Below are positions 7,773 to 14,716 of a stretch of DNA of 20,973 bases, piece by piece. Position 1 is the first letter of the stretch. Every line of letters begins with the position of its first letter. The position numbers were made by a program, and so were the translations under genes. The notes below the pieces were generated by a model, which saw nothing but the letters and a program-made list of their open reading frames with translations, made no database searches and had not been told where the DNA came from. Source of the DNA: Firmicutes bacterium UBA6418 (lineage in GTDB: Bacteria; Bacillota; Clostridia; Peptostreptococcales; Anaerovoracaceae); the NCBI GenBank assembly GCA_002439735.1, contig DJPG01000065.1, forward strand, positions 1-20,973, in the 5' to 3' direction.

Positions 7773-8717
7773 TTAAAATAACGCCAATGCCAGCATGCCG
7801 AAGAGCTCGCCCCAGACAATGCCGTAGCCGGCAATGTCGCCACTCATACCGCCGAGCTGCTTCCTGGCGTAAAGAATCGCAAGGCAGGTCGCCGCGACGC
7901 AAAAAAGACACAGCAACGTGGTCACGATCGGGTAGCTGGAGCACCAGAACGCCAGTGCCAGATAGATCACGAGCTGCACCAGGAGCAGGACGATCCCCTG
8001 TTTCTTGCTCGCGGGCTGTGAGGCTTTCGGCAGAGCGGCCACTGCGGATTGCGGCGCGAGGGCGGTTGCGTCACGGGACTCCGCTTCCGCGATCGTTTTT
8101 TCTGCGGTTGCCTCTGTCCGTGAGCCATCCGCTGTATCCGAAGCCGCGTTCGTTCCGTCCGCATCATCCGTTTCGCTCGGCACGCTTTCCTTGACAGCGT
8201 CCGTCATCTGCGCGTATTGACTTGTTTTCATGGGTCTGCAGAGCAGAACGTGCAGACCGGAGACCGAACGGCTCAGGCAGACGAGCAGGATCATATTCGC
8301 AAAATCGATCCCGATGGTGATCGCCGTCGAGGCGAATGAAAAATACGCCAAGATAAGGAACGCGATGCTGACGACGGCAAAGGCTCCGGTATGGCTGTCC
8401 TTGAGGATCCGCTGCCGTTCCTCGAGCGGGCGGCGCGACAGGATCGCATCCGAGCAGTCCATAAAGCCGTCCATGTGCATGAAGCCGCAGAGTGCAAACG
8501 GCAGGAAGGTCACCAAAAAGGCAACGACCAGATACGGGATGCCGAAATAGACCGCGGCGAAGTAAAGCGCCGCCCAGATGGCGCCGATGATCAGACCGAC
8601 GGACGGCAGGAAGCCGAGCATCAGCGATTTGGCGTCGTTGTCCCAGCGTTTGCAGGGGCAGGGCAGGCTGCAGAAATTGCCCCAGGCCATAAAGAAGCCT
8701 GTCAGATAATGTTTCAT
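7773..8717 (-). CDS. cobS: Adenosylcobinamide-GDP ribazoletransferase (cobalamin synthase)
   Basis: A 314-residue polytopic membrane protein; start at ATG 8717 with AAAGGA upstream, 2 bases after the cobU stop. It joins adenosylcobinamide-GDP and alpha-ribazole (phosphate) in the last assembly step. Signature motifs are the acidic cluster HMDGFMDCSDA (81-91, metal binding), LKDSHTGAFAV (105-115) and the C-terminal GGMSGDIAGYGIVWGE (289-304). About six hydrophobic helices are seen. Between the helices ending near 160 and starting near 241 lies an Ala/Thr/Asp/Glu-rich stretch (about 172-239) with no hydrophobic residues in rows; in typical CobS (about 250 residues) this loop is short. This extra 60 residues accounts for the longer protein. 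Confidence 0.93.
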   Translation of the reverse strand: MKHYLTGFFMAWGNFCSLPCPCKRWDNDAKSLMLGFLPSVGLIIGAIWAALYFAAVYFGIPYLVVAFLVTFLPFALCGFMHMDGFMDCSDAILSRRPLEERQRILKDSHTGAFAVVSIAFLILAYFSFASTAITIGIDFANMILLVCLSRSVSGLHVLLCRPMKTSQYAQMTDAVKESVPSETDDADGTNAASDTADGSRTEATAEKTIAEAESRDATALAPQSAVAALPKASQPASKKQGIVLLLVQLVIYLALAFWCSSYPIVTTLLCLFCVAATCLAILYARKQLGGMSGDIAGYGIVWGELFGMLALALF

Positions 8718-8719
8718 GA

Positions 8720-9277
8720 TTAAAATCCTTTCCAATAATGTTTGAGACCATAGGTGACTTCGATGACCTGATCGCAGCATTTGGCGAGCGCGCGGTCGCA
8801 GCAGGCGAGTGCCTTGCGGTAAAGATCGGTAAAGTCGTCGAAACGCAGCGCGTCTGAATAAAGATAATCCGAAACAAAGACGGTGTTTCCGGTCTTTCGT
8901 GCAAAGTCAGTCAGCTCCTCGGAAAGACGGACACCGGCGGCAAGATCCACGTTTCCGTTCGCGCGGAACATTTCGTTGGAAAGCAGCGCTGTCACGCTGT
9001 CCAGCAGAAAAACGCCGCCGCGACTGACCGGCTGTCCGCTGACCGTTGTGCCGCGGAGCGCGGCGCAGATGTCCGTGCCGCGTTCGATGGTTTCAAAGCC
9101 CCAGCCGTCTCGCTCACTGAGGTGGCGGCGGATGCGTGCCCGATCCTCCGCATCGTGCGGGATCATGGTTGCCAGGTAGTAGAGCGGCAGTCCGTTTTGC
9201 GCGGCCATATCTCTTGCCAGCTCCTGCGCATGATAGGACTTGCCGTTTTTACAGCCGCCGCTGATCAAAATATTCAT
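8720..9277 (-). CDS. cobU: Adenosylcobinamide kinase / adenosylcobinamide-phosphate guanylyltransferase
   Basis: A 185-residue bifunctional enzyme of the nucleotide-loop pathway. It phosphorylates adenosylcobinamide and transfers GMP to it. The P-loop is GGCKNGKS (7-14). YLATMIPHDAEDRARI (34-49) followed by H52 matches the CobU segment that carries the guanylylated His. FLLDSVTALLSNEMF and VFVSDYLYSD match the Walker-B-like and later strands. The C-terminus is more divergent than usual. The ATG overlaps the TGA of cobT by one base (TGATG), so translation is coupled. Together with cobT, cobS and cobC it forms a full lower-loop assembly set. Confidence 0.9.
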   Translation of the reverse strand: MNILISGGCKNGKSYHAQELARDMAAQNGLPLYYLATMIPHDAEDRARIRRHLSERDGWGFETIERGTDICAALRGTTVSGQPVSRGGVFLLDSVTALLSNEMFRANGNVDLAAGVRLSEELTDFARKTGNTVFVSDYLYSDALRFDDFTDLYRKALACCDRALAKCCDQVIEVTYGLKHYWKGF

Positions 9278-10434
9278 CAGAAAAAGTTTCCTTTCTTGCC
9301 TTCTTCCAGATAGTCGGCGTCGATCGCGCCCTCCGCGAAGGTGGCCATCCCGTTCATCGTCGCGCAGGCGGTTTCGATGATCTTAAAGCTGATCGGGCAG
9401 CCGCTGCCCTCGCCCAGCCGCATGCCGAGGTCGAAGAACGGCCGGATGCCCAAGGCGTCCATGGCGATCAAATAACCTTGCTCTTTGGAAACATGCGAAC
9501 CGAACAGATAACCGGCCGTCTTTGGCGCCAGACGGACGGCCGCCAGCGCTGCCACCGCGGAGATGTACCCATCGATGACCACCGGAAGTTTATAGTAAGC
9601 GGCGCCCAAAAAAGCGCCGACCATTGCGCAGATGTCAAAGCCGCCGACTTTTGCGAGGAGGCCAAGGACATCACTTGGGTCGAGTCCCCGGATCGCGTTG
9701 TCCACGATCCGGATCTTTTTGGCTAAGCCTTCATCGTTGAGACCGCCGCCGCGGCCGACGACGTCCGCGCCGTGCTTGCCGCAGAGCGCCGCCAGCACAC
9801 AGGCACTGGTCGTGGTATTGCCGATACCCATTTCCCCGACGCCGAAGATATCATAACCGCAGCGTTTGAACGCTTCAACAGCCTCCATGCCGGTCCGGAT
9901 CGCCTGCAGGGCTTCCTCCTCGGTCATCGCGGGCTCCTGCGCGAGGTTTTTGGTGCCGTTCGCGATCCGCCGGTTGACGATCTTATCCGTCAGCCCATTG
10001 CGGCAGCAGCCGTCGCTGCAGACATGTTCGATCATCTCAGGCGCGTACAGACTTTCGGGGATCGGCATTTTTACGCCGACATCGACGACCAGCAGGTCGA
10101 TACCGAAATAGGCGGCCATCGAGCTGACGCCGGTCAGGTGCCTTGTAAAATTGATGGTCTGAGAAAGCGTCACCGACTGCGGCGCAGACGCGACGCCCTC
10201 GCTGACGACGCCGTTGTCCGCAGACATGATGACGATCGCCTGTTTCTTCATATCATTTTTGACTTTACCCGTGATCCCGGCAAGCTGAATCGAGATATCC
10301 TCCAAGCGGCCGAGCGCGCCGGTCGGTTTGGCGAGCACCTCCTGCCGCGCACGGGCGGCCTCCATGGCGCTTTCGCTTAAATCCCCCATCTCGTCGATGG
10401 TATCCAGTATTTCTCTTAACTGCATCTGCTGCAT
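9277..10434 (-). CDS. cobT: Nicotinate-nucleotide--dimethylbenzimidazole phosphoribosyltransferase
   Basis: A 385-residue enzyme that makes alpha-ribazole-5'-phosphate from nicotinate mononucleotide and a lower-ligand base. The start is the ATG at 10434 with GGAGG 7 bases upstream; an in-frame TTG at 10452 lies before that site and is rejected. Motifs: AKPTGALGRLE (35-45), MSADNGV(V)SEGVA (70-82), SQTINFTRHLTG (91-102), GEMGIGNTTTSA (200-211), VIDGY (286-290) and LGMRLGEGSG (336-345); the Glu in the last motif is the expected catalytic base. Length and motifs are as in the family. The actual base attached (dimethylbenzimidazole, adenine, phenolic bases) cannot be told from this protein alone. 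Confidence 0.95.
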   Translation of the reverse strand: MQQMQLREILDTIDEMGDLSESAMEAARARQEVLAKPTGALGRLEDISIQLAGITGKVKNDMKKQAIVIMSADNGVVSEGVASAPQSVTLSQTINFTRHLTGVSSMAAYFGIDLLVVDVGVKMPIPESLYAPEMIEHVCSDGCCRNGLTDKIVNRRIANGTKNLAQEPAMTEEEALQAIRTGMEAVEAFKRCGYDIFGVGEMGIGNTTTSACVLAALCGKHGADVVGRGGGLNDEGLAKKIRIVDNAIRGLDPSDVLGLLAKVGGFDICAMVGAFLGAAYYKLPVVIDGYISAVAALAAVRLAPKTAGYLFGSHVSKEQGYLIAMDALGIRPFFDLGMRLGEGSGCPISFKIIETACATMNGMATFAEGAIDADYLEEGKKGNFF

Positions 10435-10487
10435 CTTTTTTCCTCCGGTCAAAATTAAGGTATCGGTAGTTTCCGAATTTTACAAAG

Positions 10488-11273
10488 CTATAGAAAATGG
10501 TTTGCTTCCAGCCAGGCAAGACAAGGAAGCGGTTCGCGCGCTTCGATGGTAAAGGTCACATCGCGTGCGCAGCAGCCGGCGATGGTATCCAAGACCTTGC
10601 GCATATCCATACTGCCGTCCGCGAAAGCCGCATGACGGTCGCCGCTGCCGTCGTTGTTGTGCAGATGAAAGTGCGCGAGGTACGGACCCAGGATTCGGAT
10701 CCACTCGGTGACCGGAAGATTTTTTTCCGTCATCGCGTTGGCGTGACCGACATCCAGACAAAGCCGGACGCGCGGATCCTCAATCTGCCGCATCATCTCC
10801 GCCAGCATATAGGGTTCGTCTTCCAGCACGTTCTCGACATAGATCCGAAAATCCGCCGGTTTGTCCGCAAGGAATGTCTGCCAGAACTGTGCGCCTTTTT
10901 CGGCCTGCCAGCTCTTGAAGTAAATGAACGGCAGCCAACCGGTGTGCACGACCATGCGTGTGACGCCGAGTGCCGCGGCAACCTCGTAGGCCTCGTTGAG
11001 TCGCTGCATGCCCAGTTCGCGTGCCCGGTGATCGATCGCGGCCGGATGGATCTCGGTAAACGGTCCGTGCAGGATCAGCTTTTGCGGGATATTGGCGCCG
11101 CTCTTCGCTATGTCCCGGCGGATCTCCGCTAGCAACGCGCTGCGGTTTGGCGGATCCAGCGCTTCCGATATGCAGGTGTGGTTGATCTCCAGTCCGAGGC
11201 TGTATGCGCGCGCGGTCTCTGCCGCATCGCTCGAAAAGGTCGCGATCAATAATTTGTCTTTTGAAATCTTCAT
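10488..11273 (-). CDS. Xylose-isomerase-like TIM-barrel sugar phosphate isomerase/epimerase family protein
   Basis: A 261-residue protein from the ATG at 11273; the frame stays open upstream, but the extra 76 residues look like translated leader. Metal-site residues typical of the AP-endonuclease 2/xylose isomerase fold are visible: E29 (SLGLEI), H69 (LILHGPF), H110 (MVVHTGW), E147 (YVENV), D174 and H177 (LDVGHAN), H204 (HFHLHNNDG) and E244 (TIEAR). Function within the family ranges from sugar epimerases to nucleases and decarboxylating enzymes. It is the first gene of the minus-strand unit, 53 bases before cobT. That position may mean a role in supply of a ribose or lower-ligand precursor, but nothing in the sequence shows it. 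There is no strong ribosome binding site. Confidence 0.75.
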   Translation of the reverse strand: MKISKDKLLIATFSSDAAETARAYSLGLEINHTCISEALDPPNRSALLAEIRRDIAKSGANIPQKLILHGPFTEIHPAAIDHRARELGMQRLNEAYEVAAALGVTRMVVHTGWLPFIYFKSWQAEKGAQFWQTFLADKPADFRIYVENVLEDEPYMLAEMMRQIEDPRVRLCLDVGHANAMTEKNLPVTEWIRILGPYLAHFHLHNNDGSGDRHAAFADGSMDMRKVLDTIAGCCARDVTFTIEAREPLPCLAWLEANHFL

Positions 11274-11290
11274 AATAAAGCTATTGTAAC

Positions 11291-11388
11291 AAAAAAACGG
11301 CGCATTCGCCAGTAAAACCAAAAAATAAATCAGAAAGAAACGCGCGTATGTGCGGAACAAAAAATGCAGGAGCAAGCTGCGCCGCAGC
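11291..11388 (-). promoter_or_regulatory. Candidate transcription attenuator in the leader of the cob cluster
   Basis: Read on the minus strand, the leader holds a hairpin GCTGC-GGC-GCAGC (11388-11376), then a short hairpin GGCG-AATG-CGCC followed by G and seven T (11310-11291), 18 bases before the isomerase start. CGGCGCA in the first hairpin (11384-11378) is fully complementary to TGCGCCG in the second (11304-11298). The two hairpins and the long-range pairing therefore exclude one another, as in terminator/antiterminator switches. The terminator stem is only 4-5 bp, so the call is tentative. No B12-box (GCCACTG) of a cobalamin riboswitch was found. Confidence 0.3.
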
Positions 11389-11416
11389 CGTAAAAAGCAG
11401 ATGACTTGCCTATCAA

Positions 11417-11433
11417 TTGTGCGTTTCGCACAA
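11417..11433. other. Perfect inverted repeat TTGTGCG-TTT-CGCACAA in the divergent intergenic region
   Basis: A 7-bp perfect palindrome with a 3-base centre. It lies 31 bases upstream of the plus-strand -35 box and just inside the predicted minus-strand leader. It could be an operator for the divergent promoters or an RNA stem in the leader. Confidence 0.4.
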
Positions 11434-11447
11434 ACAAAAGGAAGATT

Positions 11448-11475
11448 ATTATACAGAAGTTCTCTTGTCCGCCAG
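11448..11475 (-). promoter_or_regulatory. Possible minus-strand promoter of the cob cluster
   Basis: A perfect TATAAT on the minus strand (11453-11448), with CTGGCG (11475-11470) 16 bases upstream as a weak -35 (3 of 6). It would give a leader of about 170 bases before the isomerase gene, containing the attenuator-like structure. A nearer TACAAT (11288-11283) exists but would leave almost no leader and has no good -35. Confidence 0.35.
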
Positions 11476-11493
11476 GCGCAGGCCGGATATAAT
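11465..11493 (+). promoter_or_regulatory. Sigma-70-type promoter of the DUF308-DUF6282 operon
   Basis: TTGTCC (11465-11470), a spacer of 17 bases and a perfect TATAAT (11488-11493), about 60 bases before the DUF308 start. It is divergent from, and overlaps by one base at the -35 boxes, the candidate cob promoter. Confidence 0.65.
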
Positions 11494-11560
11494 AAAAACA
11501 TAAAGCCGCGGAAAAAATCGATGCAAACGTAGTTGAAAAGGAAAGGGAAGAGGGGAAACC

Positions 11561-12094
11561 ATGTACACGAAAAAAATGCAGATTTTAAACATGATCGTGG
11601 GAATCTTATTGATTGGTGTTGGGATTTATTGTTTGTGCAATCAGGACGTTGTTGTGATGTCTGCAGGACGGTTACTCAGTGTGTTTATGCTGTTGGCCGG
11701 TATTGCGGAGCTTGGAGTTTTTTCTTTGATCGGAAGGACTGTGATGGGTTCCGGATGGATGCTTCTGGATGGCATCCTGACCGTGGTTCTAGCCCTGTTT
11801 CTTCTCTTCAATCAAAGGTTTACGATGCTGTCACTGGCATTTCTGTTTGCCTTGTGGCTGCTGCTCTTTGGCATTTCAAGACTTGTGAGCGCGCTTGATC
11901 TTCGGACACTCGGGGTGCGCGCGTGGGGCTGGGCACTGGCACTTGGCCTTCTTCTGATTGTGGCGGGATTTGTTTGCATGCGGAATCCTCTGATCAGCAC
12001 TGCGGCTGTAGGCATTGTAGTCGGCTTTGTCTTCCTGCTGCAAGGTGTCAGTGCAATCTTTTGTATTTACGCGTTCGGGACAAAAGAGGAGTGA
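11561..12094 (+). CDS. DUF308/HdeD-family integral membrane protein
   Basis: A 177-residue protein with six hydrophobic helices in three pairs. It starts at an ATG with a purine-rich GAAGAGGGG upstream. The repeat of the helix pair pattern, with GILLIGVGIYCL, GILTVVLALFLLF and ALGLLLIVAGFVCM each followed by a short polar loop, is the mark of the HdeD/DUF308 group; E. coli HdeD takes part in acid resistance. No catalytic residues are expected. It lies directly after its own promoter and 7 bases before a DUF6282 gene, so the two are co-transcribed. The role in this organism is unknown; membrane stress protection is inferred from the family only. Confidence 0.8.
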   Translation: MYTKKMQILNMIVGILLIGVGIYCLCNQDVVVMSAGRLLSVFMLLAGIAELGVFSLIGRTVMGSGWMLLDGILTVVLALFLLFNQRFTMLSLAFLFALWLLLFGISRLVSALDLRTLGVRAWGWALALGLLLIVAGFVCMRNPLISTAAVGIVVGFVFLLQGVSAIFCIYAFGTKEE

Positions 12095-12101
12095 GAAAAA
12101 G

Positions 12102-12998
12102 ATGGATAAGATGAATAAACAAAGGTTGGAATGTCTTCGCGGCGTGATCGATATGCACGTGCATACCGCGCCGGATGTGATCACAAGAACCTATACCGAC
12201 ATCCAGCTGACTGATGCAGCGGTGCGGAGCGGCGCAAGAGCAATTGTTATCAAAGGACATCACTGCGCTACCATGACACGCGCGGCACTTTGTAACGAAT
12301 ACAAACAACAGGTTTATCCTGCCGATCGTTCCTTTATCATGTTCGGCGGTCTGGTGCTCAATTATGAGGTCGGAGGGCTGAATGTGAAAGCGGTTGAAAC
12401 GGCACTGAAACTGGGCGCGAAGGTGATCTGGCTGCCGACGGTAGATGCGGCAAACGAATATCAAAAACGAGGAAAAAACGGCGGAATCCGTATGCTTGAC
12501 AATACCGGAAGCTTAGTGCCGCAGCTACTGCGTATTTTTGAATTGATTCGTGATCATCATGCGGTACTTGCGACAGGGCACATTTCACCGGATGAGATTC
12601 TGCGCGTAGTCGAAGGGGCACGCAAGGTCGGTGTACAGAAAATTGTCATCACACATCCGGAGTATTGGATTGTGGATTTATCACCAGAACAGCAGGAAAG
12701 ACTCATGCGCGAATCCCATGTCGTGATGGAACGATGTTTTCGACAACCGCTCGCAAACGGTGAATGGGTCAGCAATGCCGAAACCAATCTTGACGCAATT
12801 CGAAAGTTTGGGGCCGATCACACGATCCTGTCCACGGACTGCGGGAATCCCGCAAATCCGCCTTGGGAAGAAGCCATGGCTCAGTATCTTCACTTCTTAG
12901 TCCGGAACGGAGTCAGAAGCGATGCGATCCAAAAGATGACGCGAGAGCTTCCGGCACGGCTGTTGGATCTGGACGAGGCGGAAAGCAGGAATCCGTGA
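12102..12998 (+). CDS. DUF6282-family protein, metal-dependent amidohydrolase-like
   Basis: A 298-residue protein; the ATG at 12102 follows AGGAG by 10 bases and the DUF308 stop by 7 bases. The open frame extends back to 12027, but that part overlaps the DUF308 gene and is not expected to be used. Metal-site motifs in the order seen in amidohydrolase or PHP-type barrels: DMHVHTAPD (17-25), KGHH (51-54), ATGHIS (157-162), THPEYW (184-189) and STDCGNP (244-250). DUF6282 has no established reaction known to me. The gene ends at the first of the three inverted repeats that precede the OFA transporter, so it is physically joined to the sigma-54 region. It may hydrolyse a precursor of the substrate handled downstream, but this is inference from position. 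Confidence 0.75.
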   Translation: MDKMNKQRLECLRGVIDMHVHTAPDVITRTYTDIQLTDAAVRSGARAIVIKGHHCATMTRAALCNEYKQQVYPADRSFIMFGGLVLNYEVGGLNVKAVETALKLGAKVIWLPTVDAANEYQKRGKNGGIRMLDNTGSLVPQLLRIFELIRDHHAVLATGHISPDEILRVVEGARKVGVQKIVITHPEYWIVDLSPEQQERLMRESHVVMERCFRQPLANGEWVSNAETNLDAIRKFGADHTILSTDCGNPANPPWEEAMAQYLHFLVRNGVRSDAIQKMTRELPARLLDLDEAESRNP

Positions 12999-13002
12999 TA
13001 GT

Positions 13003-13073
13003 AATGCAGGGATGCATTTGATGCAAAAACGCATTATCTTAATTCGCGCCTGACGATGCAAATTCGCATTATC
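13003..13073 (+). promoter_or_regulatory. Array of three inverted-repeat activator sites (UAS) upstream of the OFA transporter
   Basis: Three copies of AATGC-N6-GCATT. Site A is AATGCAGGGATGCATT at 13003-13018 (perfect). Site B is GATGC-AAAAAC-GCATTATC at 13020-13038. Site C is GATGC-AAATTC-GCATTATC at 13055-13073. Their centres are 17 and 35 bp apart, and site C is centred about 62 bp upstream of the GG of the -24 box. The same motif and layout recur at 16176-16246. The likely ligand is the enhancer-binding protein encoded at 14717-16177. Confidence 0.75.
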
Positions 13074-13089
13074 AGGTGCTTTTTGTTTT
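13046..13089 (+). terminator. Terminator of the DUF308-DUF6282 operon, overlapping UAS site C
   Basis: Bases 13046-13059 pair with 13066-13079 (14 positions, one C-A mismatch and two G-U pairs, loop AAATTC), followed by TTTTTGTTTT. The inner stem is the UAS site C itself. Confidence 0.7.
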
Positions 13090-13122
13090 CCCTTTTTGTG
13101 ATAAACAAGGCGTTTTGGCGTT

Positions 13123-13139
13123 TGGCACATATCTTGCTA
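13123..13139 (+). promoter_or_regulatory. Sigma-54 (-24/-12) promoter of the OFA transporter gene
   Basis: TGGCAC-ATATC-TTGCTA: GG and GC are separated by exactly 10 bases, and the sequence fits the consensus TGGCAC-N5-TTGCW at every conserved position. Transcription would start near 13149, about 57 bases before the start codon. Confidence 0.9.
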
Positions 13140-13205
13140 CTTAATCTAACATAAAACGATTTTTTCAGGAAAAACTCGCAAAGATAGTATAGAAAGAGGT
13201 TGTAA

Positions 13206-14417
13206 ATGCATATGTATGATAACTTTAAAACGAAAAGGTGGATATGCTTCCTGGCAGCGCTGCTCATCTGTGTCTGCGCAGGCTTTGGATATTCCTGGAG
13301 TGTTCTGCAGGGACCGATCGTAGAAAAGTTTGGATGGAAGGAAGGGGCGGTCTCTCTTACATTCACGATTACGGTTGTCTGCTCCACGATGTCACCACTG
13401 CTTTTCGGTGCGATCATTCAAAAAATCAGCACTAGGAAATGTATTCTGATCGGTGCGGTACTTTTCGGCGGCGGCTTGCTTCTCGCCGGCATGATGACAT
13501 CGCTATGGCAGTTATATGTTTTTTTTGGCGTTCTTTCGGGTTTGGGCTGCGGCTTTATATATCCAAGTCTGATGGCATATGTCGTGAAATTATTTCCGGA
13601 TAAATCCGGTCTTGCGTCAGGACTCGGAACCGCAGCCTACGGATCAGGCGCCATCATATGGGCACCGACAGCAGCAGCTCTGATCGCCGAAACGTCAATC
13701 GGAACGACCTTGTTAACCTTGGGCGCTGTTTTTTTGGCTATCATTTTGGCGGGAGACTTGTTTTTAAAAGAGGTACCGGAGGAATGGCAGTCGTTAATGG
13801 CTCAAAACGCTCAGCCGACCCGACAGAATACAGAAGCAGCAAGAGGACTGAAACGAAGCGAAATGTTGAAAAATCCGGCATTCTATATCATTGCGGCGAC
13901 ATTTACCTTCGGCTTGATTGCGGGCATCATGGTCATCAGCCAGGCGTCTCCGATTTTGCAGACAACGGCGGGCTTTTCGCCGGAGAAAGCTGCAATTTTT
14001 GTCAGCATATTCGCTGCGTGCAACATGGCCGGAAGATTCCTCTTCGGAAGCATTTCCGATAAAATCGGAATTCCCAAAACCATGACGATCGTCTTCGTTC
14101 TGTGCGCTGCGTCAATGGCGATTCTTGCGCTCGGCGTCGGCAGCGCCTGCGTTGTTGCGGCTATGGGCGTTGCGGCTGCATGCTACGGAGGCTTTGCGTC
14201 CGTCCTGACACCATTGACCGCGGATGTATTCGGAGCGAAATATATTACAGAAAATTATGGCGCGATGTATGTTGTCTTTGGCATTGCAAGCCTGGTCGGA
14301 CCGGTCATGGCATCCTACTTTAAGGGAATGGGCAGCTATGCGGGAGCTTTCCTTACGGCAGCCGTACTTGCGGTGATCGGACTGGTGCTATCAAGATTCA
14401 TAAAGAAACAGGTATAA
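13206..14417 (+). CDS. MFS transporter of the OFA (oxalate/formate antiporter-like) family
   Basis: A 403-residue protein with 12 hydrophobic helices in two sets of six and a charged central loop (about 198-220). The start is the ATG at 13206, about 6 bases after AAGAGG; a second ATG is two codons later. OFA features: the opening GFGYSWSVLQGPI (helix 1), FGWKEGAVSLTFTI, the first-half loop motif GAIIQKISTRK, GLGCGFIYPSLMAYVVKLFPDKSGLASGLGTAAYG (seen across about 112-146) and the second-half GRFLFGSISDKIG. OFA members move small carboxylates such as oxalate, formate or hydroxy acids. It is transcribed alone from the sigma-54 promoter and ends at a strong terminator. The two transporter genes under one activator suggest import of a carboxylate and export of a product, or two substrates. 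Confidence 0.88.
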   Translation: MHMYDNFKTKRWICFLAALLICVCAGFGYSWSVLQGPIVEKFGWKEGAVSLTFTITVVCSTMSPLLFGAIIQKISTRKCILIGAVLFGGGLLLAGMMTSLWQLYVFFGVLSGLGCGFIYPSLMAYVVKLFPDKSGLASGLGTAAYGSGAIIWAPTAAALIAETSIGTTLLTLGAVFLAIILAGDLFLKEVPEEWQSLMAQNAQPTRQNTEAARGLKRSEMLKNPAFYIIAATFTFGLIAGIMVISQASPILQTTAGFSPEKAAIFVSIFAACNMAGRFLFGSISDKIGIPKTMTIVFVLCAASMAILALGVGSACVVAAMGVAAACYGGFASVLTPLTADVFGAKYITENYGAMYVVFGIASLVGPVMASYFKGMGSYAGAFLTAAVLAVIGLVLSRFIKKQV

Positions 14418-14510
14418 AACGACGGATCATGCGGCGAGGCGCGGGCTGAACAGGGCTTCTGCAGATGTCGCGGATGTATGCGAAAAATAAATTGAAAATG
14501 ATCAGACAAG

Positions 14511-14557
14511 GCGGTGCCTCGCATTCCTGATAAGATGGCGAGGTGCCGCTGTTTTTT
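14511..14557 (+). terminator. Rho-independent terminator after the OFA transporter
   Basis: GCGGTGCCTCGC at 14511-14522 pairs with GCGAGGTGCCGC at 14538-14549 (12 bp, two G-U pairs), followed by TGTTTTTT. The remaining bases between the transporter stop and this stem hold no gene that I can see. Confidence 0.9.
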
Positions 14558-14646
14558 CATGCTCACGGCCACGTGAGGGAAGCGGATGCAAAACTTTCCG
14601 AAGGTGCGTGAGCCAAGAGGAGATCGCAGGCTATCAGGAAAATAGA

Positions 14647-14675
14647 TTGAAAGAATTGCGCTGAGAAGGTATAAT
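14647..14675 (+). promoter_or_regulatory. Sigma-70-type promoter of the activator gene
   Basis: TTGAAA at 14647-14652, 17 bases, then a perfect TATAAT at 14670-14675, about 41 bases before the start codon. The activator is thus expected to be made by the housekeeping polymerase. Confidence 0.85.
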
Positions 14676-14716
14676 GAATAAAATGGTCGCAAAGCAAAAC
14701 AAAAAGGGAGCGTGTC

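Noticed and set aside
11283..11288. TACAAT on the minus strand as -10 box of the cob cluster giving a nearly leaderless transcript
   Set aside because: No acceptable -35 box at 16-18 bases; the bases just upstream are the T run of the terminator-like hairpin.
11274..11501. N-terminal extension of the TIM-barrel isomerase by 76 residues, with hydrophobic stretches resembling a membrane anchor
   Set aside because: The region holds promoter-like and hairpin sequences, the extension has no homology pattern, and the conserved fold starts right after the ATG at 11273.
11274..11560. Cobalamin riboswitch ahead of the cob cluster
   Set aside because: No GCCACTG B12-box or its flanking pattern could be found on the minus strand, so only a generic attenuator candidate is reported.
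12027..12101. Longer DUF6282 frame starting inside the DUF308 gene
   Set aside because: It would overlap the DUF308 coding region by 68 bases; the ATG at 12102 has a suitable ribosome binding site and the family motif begins soon after.
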